From Heliocidaris tuberculata (lineage: Eukaryota > Echinodermata > Echinoidea > Camarodonta > Echinometridae), in NCBI GenBank assembly GCA_025618425.1, contig CM046833.1, forward strand, positions 9,559,429 through 9,623,428: a DNA stretch of 64,000 nucleotides, written 5' to 3'. The position numbers were made by a program, and so were the translations under genes. Positions 53,531 to 64,000 of the stretch are shown here, in pieces (position 1 is the first letter of the stretch; the number at the start of each line of letters is the position of its first letter). Under the pieces are notes generated by a model. The model saw only the letters and a program-made list of their open reading frames with translations. It did not search any database and was not told where the DNA came from.

Positions 53531-55524
53531 CGACCAACAGGTCGCTTGTAACGCTTAGACACTTTACCATCTTATTAGTCGATTAGACAGTGTTCGTTCC
53601 GTTGGAGGTTGTTTTTTTTTTTTTAATTCATCTATGATTCCATGTGTTCTCCGAACAATGTCGGCTTTGTTGCCGAAAGATTGCCGCCATCTTACAACCG
53701 ATTTGTTGGACAAAAAGTCTTTTTGTGCATTGTTGACCCCATTTTCAGCTTTGTTGCCGAAAGAGCAACTTTGGACAAGCAACTTAGCCATACTAAACCT
53801 TAACTTTTGAACAACATTCGGTGGGCTTTGACGAGATGGAATGGGTCTTGGCAGCTAGGGGGCGGGGCGGCTCCCTAATGCGCAATTTTAATTTTTAAAA
53901 AATCTCGACGGCTTCGTATTTCTCATTATTCTATTTCTTGTCACTTTTTAAATTTATTTTTTATATTTTTTTTGTGTGTACCAATCATTGTTGATGACAG
54001 TAAATAATTGATATTTGTCTTTTGACTTGATAAAACATACAATAATAATAAAAAAAAAAAACCAAACTTTTGAACGACATGTCCATTACTGATGTATGAT
54101 ACCTCTATCTAGGGGTTGTGATTGGGACAGAATCCAATTATAATGTCATTTTGGCAATTTAATACCAGGTTTAGGTACTAAAGATCAGGTTAAGGTCAAA
54201 TTTTATAGTTATCTGTTTACGAAGGAAAGTGGATACGTTACAGTTAGAATCATAGTAGGTCCAGTGTAAAAAAAAAAAAAAAAAAAAAAATGATGTAAAT
54301 GAAGGGGTTTGGGGTGTTTAAAATTGATCTAAAGTTTTATCTGTTCAAATTTCCATTCAGTATCAGTCGAAAGGTGACTCTCCAAGAAAATGACATATAA
54401 CTTTGTACGCCACAGTCCTTGCTAATATAAGAGTGTGGTCTTAGTTGGACAGTTCGCGATGACGTCCAAAGGGCATCAGCCTTACAAGGATATCTCTTGG
54501 AAATCACCCCTTCACCGTACTGAGTTATTCTCAAACTTTATTTCTCGAAACTATGGGCGAACTTTGCATGGAGAGTTCGGAGTTTTTTGCTTGTTTGTTT
54601 GTTTGTTTGTTTGTTGTTGTTGTTGTTTTTTTGGGGGGTGGGGGCATGTTTAGGGGTCTTGCACAGATGTTTTGGTATGATTCACATTTACCAAGAGACT
54701 TCCCCAACTACAGTACACTGATAGTATTGAAGTAGAATCTTGCTCTATCTAATCTGTCTGGAGAATTCCAGAAAGATATTTGATTCAAGTCTAAATTTTG
54801 GCAGGTTTCTAGGTCCCCAATGAGAGTTAATTCTTCCATAGCTAAGGATCCCCGACTGGTCATATTGAGTGAGTTCTGTTCTACATCTTTCATATAACTG
54901 GATGTGATATAAAGATATTAAACGGAAAGCCTGGGTAGGGGGAGGGGAGAGTTAGTGACTTTGACCAACGAAAATCGGTGCTGTCATCTATTTTGATGTG
55001 ATAAAAGGTCGGGTTCAGGAAATTCGGCAGTTAAAACAACAACAACAACAACAACAAAATGACAGTTCGTCAAAAGTCTCCACAGGCGTGCAACATAGGC
55101 CCAGACTATAGGCAATGCACTTCATATAAAGCACCAGCACTAGCCACAGTTTTTTAACGTGGGGGGGGGGGGGGGCACAAAAGCACATGGCTAGGTTTAA
55201 GGTCTAGACCTCTTAGTTCTGTGGATGACCTCTTTTGCGGATGAAGGGGGGGGGGGGGCTGGGGTGGCATGGCCGCCTTGTGCTTCCCTGGCTATGCCAA
55301 TGGCACTAGCACTTCCTGCATGTGCGTCCCGATCTAAATGTGGCAACGTAATGTGGCAGCGTGGTGGCGGATGAATTCTGATAAAGTAGATACGGTTCAT
55401 CAAACAAAACCTGTTTCAATTCGATAGCCAAATTCAGCTTGCCAATAACCTGACATTTAATGTAACCTTGCCCATATCTCTAAGTGGAATGGTCCCTCTG
55501 CGCTGACCGAAGAGCGAAGGCAGG
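53531..55524. other. Intron 3 of gene B: mixed simple sequence, no exon seen
   Basis: Contains CGGCTTTGTTGCCGAAAG twice (about 53660 and 53755), poly-A (54268-54290), a GTTT/GTT run (54590-54628), CAA repeats (55038-55057) and G runs (55159-55173, 55246-55258). No domain was recognised. Confidence 0.45.
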
Positions 55525-55812
55525 CTAGCTTTCACCTTCGGGCCCTTCCGTGTGGCTGAGAGCCTCTGCCGTTTCGGGCCGCAGCGTGCTAGCCGGGTGC
55601 ATTGCAGGGCATAATGTGATCGTGCCTTTGGTAATTATCGCGATTGTGCAATCCCCGTAACATGCATGGTTGCCTACACAATAATTATTTGTTTTCTTCA
55701 CAATAAATGGTAGGTTATTGGCAAACTGGACTCTGCCTTGGTCAGTCAGACCCAGGCATATTCCAAAAACGGCGTGTAATGAGGGTTCGTAATCCATGGT
55801 TCCTCGCTGCAT
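55525..55812 (-). CDS. Unrecognised 95-codon open frame
   Basis: An open frame from ATG 55812 with balanced composition (GICLGLTDQGRVQFANNLPF, NNYCVGNHACYGDCTIAII) that does not look like simple-sequence translation and has five cysteines. It resembles a fragment of a transposon or host protein, but I do not recognise it. It ends where a plus-strand LINE fragment begins, inside gene B intron 3, so transposon origin is more likely than a host gene. Confidence 0.3.
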   Translation of the reverse strand: MQRGTMDYEPSLHAVFGICLGLTDQGRVQFANNLPFIVKKTNNYCVGNHACYGDCTIAIITKGTITLCPAMHPASTLRPETAEALSHTEGPEGES

Positions 55813-56360
55813 GACGGTTAAGAAGACGAGCTGAAAGGAAGTGGGTCAAAAGCTCTTCAGATGCAGATCATGCAGCTTTCAGGCTAGCTAATATACGTGT
55901 TAATGACCTTATTGTTAAGGCTAAGCAAAAGTATTTTACGGAAGTACTGTGTAAAGAAAATAGTAAAACTGTATTTCAAACGGTAAATTATCTCCTCCAT
56001 AAGCGAATAAGACGTACTTCCTACTTACGACAATCCAATTGATTTAGCAAATCGATTTTCCTCACTCTTTGTTCAGAAAGTAAATGAGATCCGTAAAAGT
56101 GTCACAAAAACAACTCCACAAATTACTGTTAGTAGTCAAATATTAAACACTGTTACGGGTAATATTTTGAATGAATTTGACACTGTTTCTAATCCAATAT
56201 CTTGCCGTGTTTCCTACTGAAAAATAACAATCTACAACGGTCTGCGAGTAAAATTCCGACAGAATCTATGGCCACAAATGATAATTATAACAGTCACTTG
56301 TATAGAGCATAATCAAATAAAACTGCTGTATGCGCTTTAGAGCTATCCAAGATTATTACA
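55811..56360 (+). mobile_element. Non-LTR retrotransposon fragment (endonuclease-RT linker)
   Basis: The plus strand reads RRAERKWVKSSSDADHAAF, then AKQKYFTEVLCKENSKTVF and, after a frameshift, LANRFSSLFVQKVNEIRKSV. These blocks are typical of the linker between endonuclease and RT in CR1/jockey/RTE-like LINEs. The fragment is broken and lacks RT motifs. Confidence 0.6.
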
Positions 56361-56904
56361 ATACCAACAAATATGAGTTTTGATTCCTCTTAATAATAAT
56401 AGTTACTGAAATAATATACAGAAAGTGAAACATACAAAAAAGCATTAATTCCGGGAAATTATGTCGTGTGTAAACATAATTTTCTTTCTTTTTCAATCAA
56501 TTTTCCAAATTTTTTTCTTAGTGTCAGGTATTTTAATACAGGATTTTGTCAAATTTTGCCCAAATTTACTGAAATTGTTGTCGAAATTTGCCAGAACTTT
56601 GCCCAATTTTTTGTTTCTTCCAAAAGTAGGGGGCACAGTGCCCCCTGCGCCAAATGCCAATGAAATGAGCGTGTCAAAATTGTGTTGGTTGGAGTAGGAA
56701 CAATTAAGCGAGCAAGCATGAGCGCAAACAAATATTTCTCTTTTCCTCTTTTAATAAAATTTGGTATATTATCTGGGTTATATTGTTACTGGTCGGGGCA
56801 GATTGTGCTATTAAAGGCCATATTAATTCAATTTTGGCCAGCGAGCGTAGCGAACAGGCACATTCATGTTCAATGTGATGTTAAGTCCACTTTGGGGTAC
56901 TTTT

Positions 56905-57737
56905 CCCAGAGGGTGGTTGTCCTAGGGGTAGTTGTCCGGGGGAGAAGTTAGTTGTCCTAGAGGGTGGCTGCCCTAGGGGGTAGTTGTCTGGGGGAGGGGG
57001 GGGGGCAGTTGTCCGGGGGTAGTTGTCCTAGAGGGTGGTTGTCCTAGAGGGTAGTTGTCCGTGGGTAGCTGTCAACCCCCCTCCACGTCCTCCCCTGGAC
57101 GAAATCAGTTTAAATGCCATCGAGTACCTGGGAGTTGTAACTGTTTGGGGGATAGTTGATTTACATGCCATGGGTGAGAGTATGTCGGTTGTTGTCTGAT
57201 TGATAATTACCCTAAGTCGTTAATGTCCGGAGGTAGTTATTTGGGTGGTAGTTACCTTAAGTGGTATTTGTCAAGGAGATGTCCTAGAGGGTGGTTGCCC
57301 TCTGAGGCAGTTGTCTGGGGGTAGATGTCCGTGAGGTACTTGTCCTTGAGGGTGGTTGTCCTAGAGGGTGGTTGTCCTAGAGGGTAGTTGTCTGGGGGGG
57401 GGGGGGTTTGTCTGGGAGTAGTGTTCCGAAGGGGGTGGGGTAGCTCTCCGGGGGGTAGTTTTCCGGGGGGTAGTTGTCCTAGAGGGTAGTTGTCCGGGGG
57501 TGGTTGTCGGGGGGGGGGGGTAGTTGTCCTAGAGGGTGGTTGCCTAGAGGGTGGTTGTCCTAGAGGGTAGTTGTCTGGGGGGTGGTTGTCCGGGAGTAAT
57601 GTTCTGAAGGGGGGTAGCTGTCCGGGGGGGGGTAGTTGTCCGGGGGGTAGTTGTCCTAGAGGGTAGTTGTCCTAGGGGGTGGTTGTCCGGGGGTACTTGT
57701 CCGGGGGTAGTTGTCCTAGGGAGTGGTTGTCCTAGAG
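56905..57737. repeat. G-rich minisatellite, left part
   Basis: Tandem units near 18-20 bp of the form GGTAGTTGTCCTAGAG and GGTGGTTGTCCGGGG, interrupted by G runs and by a less regular part (57065-57250). The array continues after an inserted hAT-type element at 58472. On the G-rich strand many GGGG runs could form quadruplexes. Pro/Thr-rich minus-strand frames are artefacts. Confidence 0.85.
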
Positions 57738-58273
57738 CCCCGGTTCTTAAAGTGCGGCCCACGGGCCACTTGTGGCCCGCGAAACGATTTCATGCGGCCC
57801 GCCAAAATATCTGAGTAAGAAGAAGAAAAAAATTGTTTTAAGAACTATGTAGATACATAATATATCATCCTAACTATTGGTAAGAATAAAAGTATCAAAT
57901 GTTTTTTTTTTCTCTCGCAAATAGCGTATCATATATATCTGTTCCCTGCCCTACCACATATTATTATAGTTTTTTTTTTTTTTAAATCAAACAAAGTAAA
58001 AATAAGGAGGGTGTATTCTAAAATGGTTTAACCGTCCTTACATGAGCCATTCGGGTATGTATGCACTAACGTCTGTGGCGGAGGATGGGGCCTGGAGCCC
58101 TTTCTCCCGAGAATATCAAAATTTTTACTGCATTCGGGCACCTATCATTTCATTTTTGGGCAGTGAAATGGTCTCTTTGTAATTTTTTATATCTAATCTA
58201 AATTAGCACATTTTGACGACGAAATTACATTTTCACTATTCTAAACTGTCAATTTTCTTTCGCTCGCTGAATG

Positions 58274-58324
<51 letters not shown>

Positions 58325-58463
58325 CAGAAAGCTAATACACAATGTATTCGGGCAAGAGTCGTGAGTTCCATGCGTCTTTGTATGTATATATCATACTCTG
58401 TGGCCCGCGACGTAATTTCAAGAATATTTCTGGCCCTCGTAACAAAATAATTAAGAACCCAGG
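57738..58463. mobile_element. 726-bp hAT-type element inserted in the minisatellite
   Basis: Ends CCCCGGTTCTTAAAGTG and the complement of CCTGGGTTCTTAATTA, with octamers TCCTAGAG at 57730-57737 and 58464-58471. Subterminal GTGCGGCCCACGGGCC and TGGCCCGCGA are typical of hAT MITEs ending in GGTTCTTAA. It contains an (AAT)n tract (about 58270-58313). No transposase. The octamer is also part of the minisatellite unit, so the duplication alone is weak; the ends are convincing. Confidence 0.75.
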
Positions 58464-58471
58464 TCCTAGAG

Positions 58472-58995
58472 CGTGGTTGTCCTAGAGGGTAGTTGTCGGG
58501 GGGGGGGGGGGGGGTGGTTGTCCGGGAGTAGTGTTCCGAAGGGGGGGGGGTAGCTGTCCGGGGGGTAGTTGTCCGGGGGGTAGTTGTGGGGGGGGGGGGT
58601 AGTTGTCATAGAGGGTAGTTGTCCTAGGGGGTGGTTGTCCGGGGGGTAGTTGTCCTAGAGGGTGGTTGTCGTAGGGGGTAGTTGTCCGGGGGGTAGTTGT
58701 CCTAGAGGGTGGTTGTCCTAGGGGGTAGTTGTCTGGGGGTAGTTTTCCGGGGGTAGTTCTCCTAGAGGGTGGTTGTCCTAGGGGGTAGTTGTCTGGGGGG
58801 TAGTTGTCTGGGGGTAGTTGTCCTAGAGGGTGGTTGCCCTAGGGGGTAGTTAGTCGAAGGTTAATCATCCTAGAGGGTAATTATCCCGGGGGTAGTCGTC
58901 CTAGAGGGTGGTTGCCCTAAGGGGTAGTTGTCCTAGACGGTGGTTATCTTAGGGGTGGTTATCCGGGGGTGGTTGTCCAGGGGGTAGGTGTCCGG
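58472..58995. repeat. G-rich minisatellite, right part
   Basis: Continues the GGTAGTTGTCCTAGAG array with the same units and orientation as the left part. Confidence 0.85.
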
Positions 58996-59046
58996 ATACG
59001 CCTTTTAACGTATGAAATGCGTTAATAAGCCTTTATCTCAAGTCTA

Positions 59047-59142
59047 GACACCAAGGATGAAGTTGGAAGTCTCCCCGCCCGGCTTTGCCGGGCGGAACAG
59101 GTGCTCCCCCCTTCCAACTTCTCTCCCACTTTTCTTGGTGGT
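59047..59142. mobile_element. Small nested foldback, about 95 bp
   Basis: Outer arms GACACCAAGGATGAAGTTGG and the complement at the right (CTTCCAACTTC ... CTTGGTGGTC), with an inner hairpin CGCCCGGC-TTT-GCCGGGCG. Confidence 0.65.
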
Positions 59143-59479
59143 CTTATTCGAGTAGCATGATTTGACTTTCCCTGCTTGCTTCTACCAAAATTTCGAATAA
59201 TAATTTTTTAGAATCATCGTTAAGTTTTGAGTTCACGACTTCATGTTATCTTGGGAGCTAAAATCTGTATTAGGACGGACTGCTTTAATTAAAGAAAAAC
59301 GGAATTTAAGTCGGTGTTTTATCACAGCTCTTAGAACGTGTGTATTAACAACAATTTTTGATGTTCCACGATTCATAAAACAATAATATCTAGAACGCTT
59401 CGCGGGTAGCCTGAGTGCACGTCAGTTTCAACTTTCATCGACTGCCTGTTGTGAATTTCTTTTACTATGACACTGATCA

Positions 59480-59800
59480 ACCACATTCGTCTTCCTATTA
59501 TATACTGTCTCGCAAATCTTGATGCACACTCTGAACGCTATTTCCACTGGGGTTATAGTTCCCATGGCACGTACTCAGACAAGCAAGAAAATTTTCGCCC
59601 ACCATGGAGTAGCCCTATGAAATGACATTCCAACTATCCTGAAAAGTGCTACCTCGAAAGAAGCTTTTTTAACTCCCTATTGGAGGCTAATTTAGAAACC
59701 AATGAAGCTTATTTACGAATACTTTACTAGATCTGATGCTTTACAACAGATACTCAACCCCTTGTAATTTTATGTTATTGTTAGTCTCTTTGTTCGACTC
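59480..59800 (+). mobile_element. LINE RT C-terminal remnant
   Basis: One frame reads PMARTQTSKKIFAHHGVAL, a stop in place of the expected Trp, then NDIPTILKSATSKEAF. This is the usual CR1/jockey-like RT tail (LWNxLPxxLKxxxSxxxFK). Decayed. Confidence 0.55.
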
Positions 59801-60239
59801 CATTATTACAACCTCTCAGCACTAATTAATTACTGTGGTTGAAATAGAGCAACAGCAACAACATCAACAACAAAAAGGTAACATACGTTCTTCACCTAAA
59901 ATGCTGCCATTATTTGGATATTTATTCTTATTTTATGGTATACTTTCTTCATTTGCTACCGATGAATTGAAATGAAGTATGAATTCTCATTATCTCTTGT
60001 TTTCTTATTACATGTAAGTGGGGAAATTCAGGCTAGCATTTCAACAATATTATTGCTTAATACGACACACACCTCTCTTACTTGATTTGGATATTTAATT
60101 ATTTGTGACATAATGAAAATTCACGGCTTTTTGTACCTGTTTTAATTTTCTACTTAGGGTATAATTATAACATGAATGATGAATTACACAAAGGTTACAT
60201 AACCTTGTTTTACGTTTCACTCGTTGAGGTTCCTTTATT

Positions 60240-61640
60240 GTAATGTTTCAAAGTTTACATTGTAGAGTACCATAATAGAAATGTTCCCTAAAAAGGATTT
60301 GCTCTTTAAATGCCCTCGCATTCAAAATATGACAAGTAACAGCTGAAATGTTCGGGCCGAACATTTGTGCGTAGTCCCATATGCACATTTCTGTGTGCAG
60401 TGCACGTGGCTCTCTGCGGGATTGAGTCATTTTCTCATCATTCTGGTGATTCCATGATATAGAAAAAGAAATGGGAGTTCCAGAAAAGGAGCAATAGCGC
60501 ACCATTTAGTTGATATGTTCACATTGTCCGTCCATACTCATATATACAAAACAAGAAATTCTGATAATTATGGCGTCATTATTCTAAGAGTAAAAACAGA
60601 ATGTGGTAAACGTGCTCTTTCAGCTGATGGTGCTCTTCTGTGGAATAGCCTGCCCCTTCAGTAGTCTGCAAGCACAGACTCTAATTTGACACTTTATCAG
60701 AAAAAAATTATTTTGTCTTGAGAGAAGCCTAATTCACCTACCTTCTGGTCGTGTCCGGAGCAGCTATGGCCTATTTTAGTCTTACAGTGCAGACACTCTT
60801 TTACGACTGACCAGGGTTTGTGCCTGCAAACTACCCCCTCAGTGCGGAATGCCGGGAGCAAGAACTTATTTTGTTCTCAATATGTGAAACAGTGCTCTTC
60901 TGTGGAATAGCATGCCCCACTCTGTGCGAAAATGCACAGAGCAAGAATGTATTTTGTACGTACTCACTATTTGAAACAGAGTTGTTAAAGATAAGATTAC
61001 CTTTTTTCACTTGTGAATAAACGCTATAAATCATACCTGATATCGTACCTTCTAATCAGAATAGATCATAATATGAACATACTGATTTGTGTAGTATGAT
61101 GGTAAAGTTAATTGGGTTTGTCAGTAACATACAGGTAGTTGACTTGGTAATTATATTTAACAGAAAATTTGTTGTGGGTTTTGCTATTTCTGCAACTTTC
61201 ATTCAAGGCAAGTGAATTCTGGCACACATGACCACTTTTCACAAATCGTGGTCATAGTATCACATTAGCAAGATTATTAGGCGGGGGGGGGGGGGGGGAT
61301 GCTTCCAGCTTTCATCAAATTCAGTCAGTTTCCGGATCTTCAGGCTTTGCTAAACGCAGGTTATAATTTTATCATCTTGTCTCTTTCCGTACTTAATTCT
61401 TTTGCTGAAATGTTTTCTCCTGTTTGTTTTTACTTCAAATGAGTTATATTTATGTTGTTGTATGTTCATGATTGTTATCTTGTTTTATACAGGGCCCCCT
61501 GGAAAAAAAGTACTGTGCATGATTACTGACGGGGCTACCCTGTTTAAATAAAACGAAATAAATTAAAAAAGATACAAGACCTTATAGCAAACACCAATTT
61601 TTTATGTGCTATATGATCAACCTTTCCCAATGGCTTTGAG
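60240..61640. repeat. Dispersed repeat copy 2, split by a LINE-bearing insertion
   Basis: The left part (60240-60470) and right part (61570-61640) match the two halves of the uninterrupted copy at 7560-7865. The intervening 1.1 kb carries LINE remnants and a G run (61283-61299). Confidence 0.6.
60585..60990 (+). mobile_element. LINE RT C-terminal and 3' remnants
   Basis: Reads VKTECGKRALSADGALLWNS and LPLQ before a stop, then a 3' region matching 1436-1643 on the opposite strand. A second degenerate copy of the tail (ALLWNSMPHSVRK) lies at about 60893-60935. Confidence 0.65.
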
Positions 61641-61810
61641 ACAATTTCATTCACAATTCAATCTCATGACCACAACTCAACTTTATCTTTAACGAGGCAC
61701 GAGTTCAGTAGCACGTTGAAGCGAGTGATAAACTTTATCGGTTAACTTTTATTCCTCTCATTCCTTTCGCATTGGGGACAGCAACCTCTGCCGCGATGGT
61801 GGGCTTACCT

Positions 61811-61955
61811 GGGGAGCGTTTCATGAAAGGAAGTTGTCGGATATTTTATCCGACAACTGTTATAAGCTACTAAAATCCTTGCATCTGATTGGCTGAGAGC
61901 AAATTTGTCGGATAAAATATCTAACAAGTCCTTTCATGAAACGCCCCCCCCCCCC
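61811..61955. mobile_element. GGGGAGCGTTTCAT foldback MITE, copy 3 of 3
   Basis: Nearly the same as copy 2, with terminal GGGGAGCGTTTCATGAAAGG and centre CCTTGCATCTGATTGGCTGA. The right end runs into a C run. Confidence 0.85.
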
Positions 61956-62239
61956 CGATGTTTGCATCCGAAATAAGGGCCGGTGGGCTTCTCACACCCA
62001 CCGGCGATGTATTCGTGCTGACACAACCGTGCTTAACAACCATTCAAATAAATGATTTATACTTAGATAGGGTTCTCTTAGGTCATTTTCCAGTTTCCCA
62101 CAGCCTTATCTAGTAAGAATTTTTACTGGGTAGTTTTCTATACAAATTATGCAAATTAAGCTGAAATCGTTCGGAGACCACATGTGATCAGAAATTAAAA
62201 AAAAAAAAAAAAAAAAACTTCAACGGAAAGAACTTTTGT

Positions 62240-62541
62240 AGGCTCATGAAATTTCAAGTCGACTAGGCTATATGCAAAAGATGACCGAACGTGAGTCTCT
62301 CGCGACGAGTTCCAGGTGGGACACGAGTTTCGCTGCTCTCTTGATTTGTATACACGTTGATTCCATCAAGTAAAGTCTATGCAAACTGAGACCCTATGCA
62401 TACGAAAACTGACCGTATGTCTTTAAAGTTAGGTTTAGCGTAATCTTTAGTCGAACCGATTAGAGAGTATTATATCAATATTGAGCATGACCAATTTGAT
62501 TGGCGTAAGAATGAAGATACTAAACTATCATGACTGTTATG
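62240..62541. repeat. Intron 3 sequence of gene B that aligns with gene A intron 3
   Basis: GTTCCAGGTGGGACACGAGT, TTTCGCTGC, TTAGTCGAACCGATTAGA and the final TATGGCGACTTACC match 22270-22505 in order. It supports tandem gene duplication with introns. A poly-A run lies just left of it (62198-62218). Confidence 0.7.
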
Positions 62542-62551
62542 GCGACTTACC

Positions 62552-62655
62552 ACGGGCGCAGACACGCATAATTATGCATTGTTTAATAGTGAGGCGGGAT
62601 GATCTATTCATCATCCCCCACTAACAAAAGAAAGTATGTGCGTATCCACGCCAGT
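62552..62655. mobile_element. 104-bp MITE inserted at the splice donor of gene B, 10-bp target duplication
   Basis: Ends ACGGGCGCAGACACGCATA and the complement of ACTGGCGTGGATACGCACA match at 14 of 19 positions. The direct repeat GCGACTTACC lies at 62542-62551 and 62656-62665. Gene A has the uninterrupted GGCGACTTACCCATC at 22496-22510. A 9-11-bp duplication fits Mutator-like elements; the superfamily is uncertain. On the coding strand GGTAAGTCGC is now present twice, so gene B has two 5' splice sites 114 bases apart. Confidence 0.85.
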
Positions 62656-62664
62656 GCGACTTAC

Positions 62665-63660
62665 CCATCAATGCACCTCCAAAGACTTCACCAAATGCTG
62701 GCAAAAAGCATGCTAGTGTAATGGCCGCCGGAAATCTATTAGCAGGGACCATACTTCTCAAGAAGATAGAAAGGAGCGTGGAAAGTGAACCAAGACAAAA
62801 CCCGGTTACTGCCACAATAGCGGACAGACTCAGGAGTGTAGCTGCTACAATGTTGCAGGTGAAGGCTACAGCGGACGAAACGTTTAAAGCACACAGAAGT
62901 ACATCGTCACCCACAAACTTGAACGAGGATACAATCCCGATAGTGAGACGACCAATCGTATTTGCCACCCCGCCGACCACTGCGACAAGAACAGCATTCT
63001 TTGGAGCGATCCCTTTAGCAACCGCATTAGGAACAACAAAGACATACCACGTAACGCTAATGAAGTAATAGAGGAAGTACAACACTAAGCCTATAAGGAC
63101 AGTTGGATACTCGTAAATGATGACAAGATCTAAATATTTGGCTAATTTTGTAAAGAAATTCGGCTCGTGGGATTCTTTATTACTGCAAGTGCCATCGAGA
63201 TCGGTGATATCTCGGCCAGCAATATCGAGGCTACTGCTGTCTCGGCGAGTGTCATCTGGGCCTCTGCTATCTCGGCCAGCGCTTTCTCGACCAAGGCTAT
63301 TCTGGCCAGATCTAACCTGGTTAGTGCTGTCTCCCCCAGCCAAAAGGAAAGTCTCTTCTGCCCACGTTAGCGGGATGGTCTCACTATTCTTTGGTGACAC
63401 CAGGCTTTCACTTGATTCTGAAGACGTTATCGGACTCAAAATGACGCCACCTAGGGCCACATGAAAGTTACACGCCCCTAAGAGCACCGTAGCTCCTCGC
63501 CATCCATAGATGTCGTTAAGGATGTCGGCGAGCGCGGGTAACGTCATCATGCCTACACCTGATCCGGCGTAGATTATACCCGTAACGATCTCGAATGCGT
63601 CGGGAAAGTATACAGATGCGACAGTGTGTGAGGGCATGCAGACGATAGAATTCCCCAAAC
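62665..63660 (-). CDS. Transporter gene B (SLC16/MCT-like), large exon: TM4 to TM11
   Basis: A 996-bp open exon (332 codons, phase 1-1), acceptor CTATGTGCAG and donor ATGG|GTAAGTCG. It begins GLGNSIVCMPSH, includes FEIVTGIIYAGSGVGMMTLP, YGWRGA, GGVANTIGRLTIG and AITLACFLPAFGEVFGG. Over the 123 residues from AVAKGI to ALMGKS I count 11 differences from gene A, so the membrane core is about 91 percent identical. The TM6-TM7 loop is longer by 11 residues and diverged (SGQNSLGRESAGRDSRGPDD). Its first exons lie beyond the window. Failure to use the proximal donor would extend translation into the MITE and stop after about 11 residues. Confidence 0.9.
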
Positions 63661-63661
63661 C

Positions 63662-63671
63662 TGCACATAGA

Positions 63672-63703
<32 letters not shown>

Positions 63704-63712
63704 GGGGTTAGA
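63662..63712. repeat. GA run and G run at the gene B acceptor
   Basis: A (GA)n tract followed by a G run; on the coding strand the CT form serves as the pyrimidine tract, as in gene A. Confidence 0.8.
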
Positions 63713-63744
63713 AATACAGTCGTAATTAAAAATATTAAAAACAT

Positions 63745-63857
63745 CAGTGGCGGATCCAGGGGGGGGGCAATCCCGGCCCGTGCCCCCCCTTTTGAGGGAA
63801 AACAATGCAATGTGCCCCCCCTATTTGCGATTGTGCCCCCCCTTTTCGAGCAGAAAA

Positions 63858-63904
<47 letters not shown>

Positions 63905-64000
63905 TGTCAGAGAATTATGGAGGGGAACTGGACCCCAGAACCCCCCCCCCCCACTGAGCGACTTTTGGAGGGCTGGCGAAATTTTTTTTTTTTTGCTCGC
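63745..64000. mobile_element. Left end of a GGCGGATCC-type MITE, then poly-T and C runs
   Basis: CAGTGGCGGATCCAGG repeats the end of the 21807 element, followed by a G run, GTGCCCCCCC blocks and a T tract (63860-63901). The right end is not in the window. Confidence 0.5.

Noticed and set aside
57544..57762. Pro/Thr-rich minus-strand frame
   Set aside because: Translation of the G-rich minisatellite; it runs into the inserted hAT-type element.

Overview
The window is animal nuclear DNA, not prokaryotic. Coding sequence is split into short exons with GT/AG borders, and most of the rest is transposon debris, microsatellites and minisatellites. The protein families (SLC16-type carriers, an EGF/mucin/somatomedin-B mosaic protein, Tx1/L1-type LINEs, a Ty3/Gypsy element with a TatD domain, tRNA-derived SINEs, many hAT-type MITEs) and the repeat style suggest a marine invertebrate deuterostome, perhaps an echinoderm. 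That assignment is an inference; no species is claimed.

Left part (about 3.7-8.9 kb, minus strand): six exons, found by reading splice sites, look like one secreted mosaic gene. In gene order they are a possible signal-peptide exon, a 65-residue cysteine-bearing module, an EGF module, a Thr/Ser/Pro mucin linker, a somatomedin B module and a second mucin-like tail. The four best-supported internal exons are all symmetric phase 1-1. The tail carries an in-frame stop.

Middle and right: two tandem paralogues of a monocarboxylate-transporter-like gene (SLC16, MFS fold) lie on the minus strand. Gene A is complete in four exons (21531-41487, 472 residues). Gene B is represented by its last two exons (52660-63660) and continues beyond the right edge. 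Their 3' flanks and introns also align, so each paralogue shows the empty site for insertions found only in the other. Gene A's 16.8-kb first intron holds one LINE nested in another, a SINE joined by its poly(A) to the older LINE, an old plus-strand LINE interrupted by a hAT-type element, and large GA blocks. Gene B's 9.9-kb third intron holds LINE fragments, a 2-kb G-rich minisatellite split by a hAT-type element, and foldback MITEs.

Between the two transporter genes (42.7-47.0 kb) is a minus-strand Gypsy-like element with gag, protease, RT and RNase H. It lacks a recognisable integrase and ends in the C-terminal half of a TatD-type metal-dependent nuclease. This is the most unusual item in the window. 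The second is a 104-bp MITE inserted exactly at gene B's 5' splice site; its target-site duplication copied the splice donor.

Coordinates of exons come from manual splice-site reading; transposon ends come from terminal inverted repeats and target-site duplications read by eye. No searches or alignments were run.
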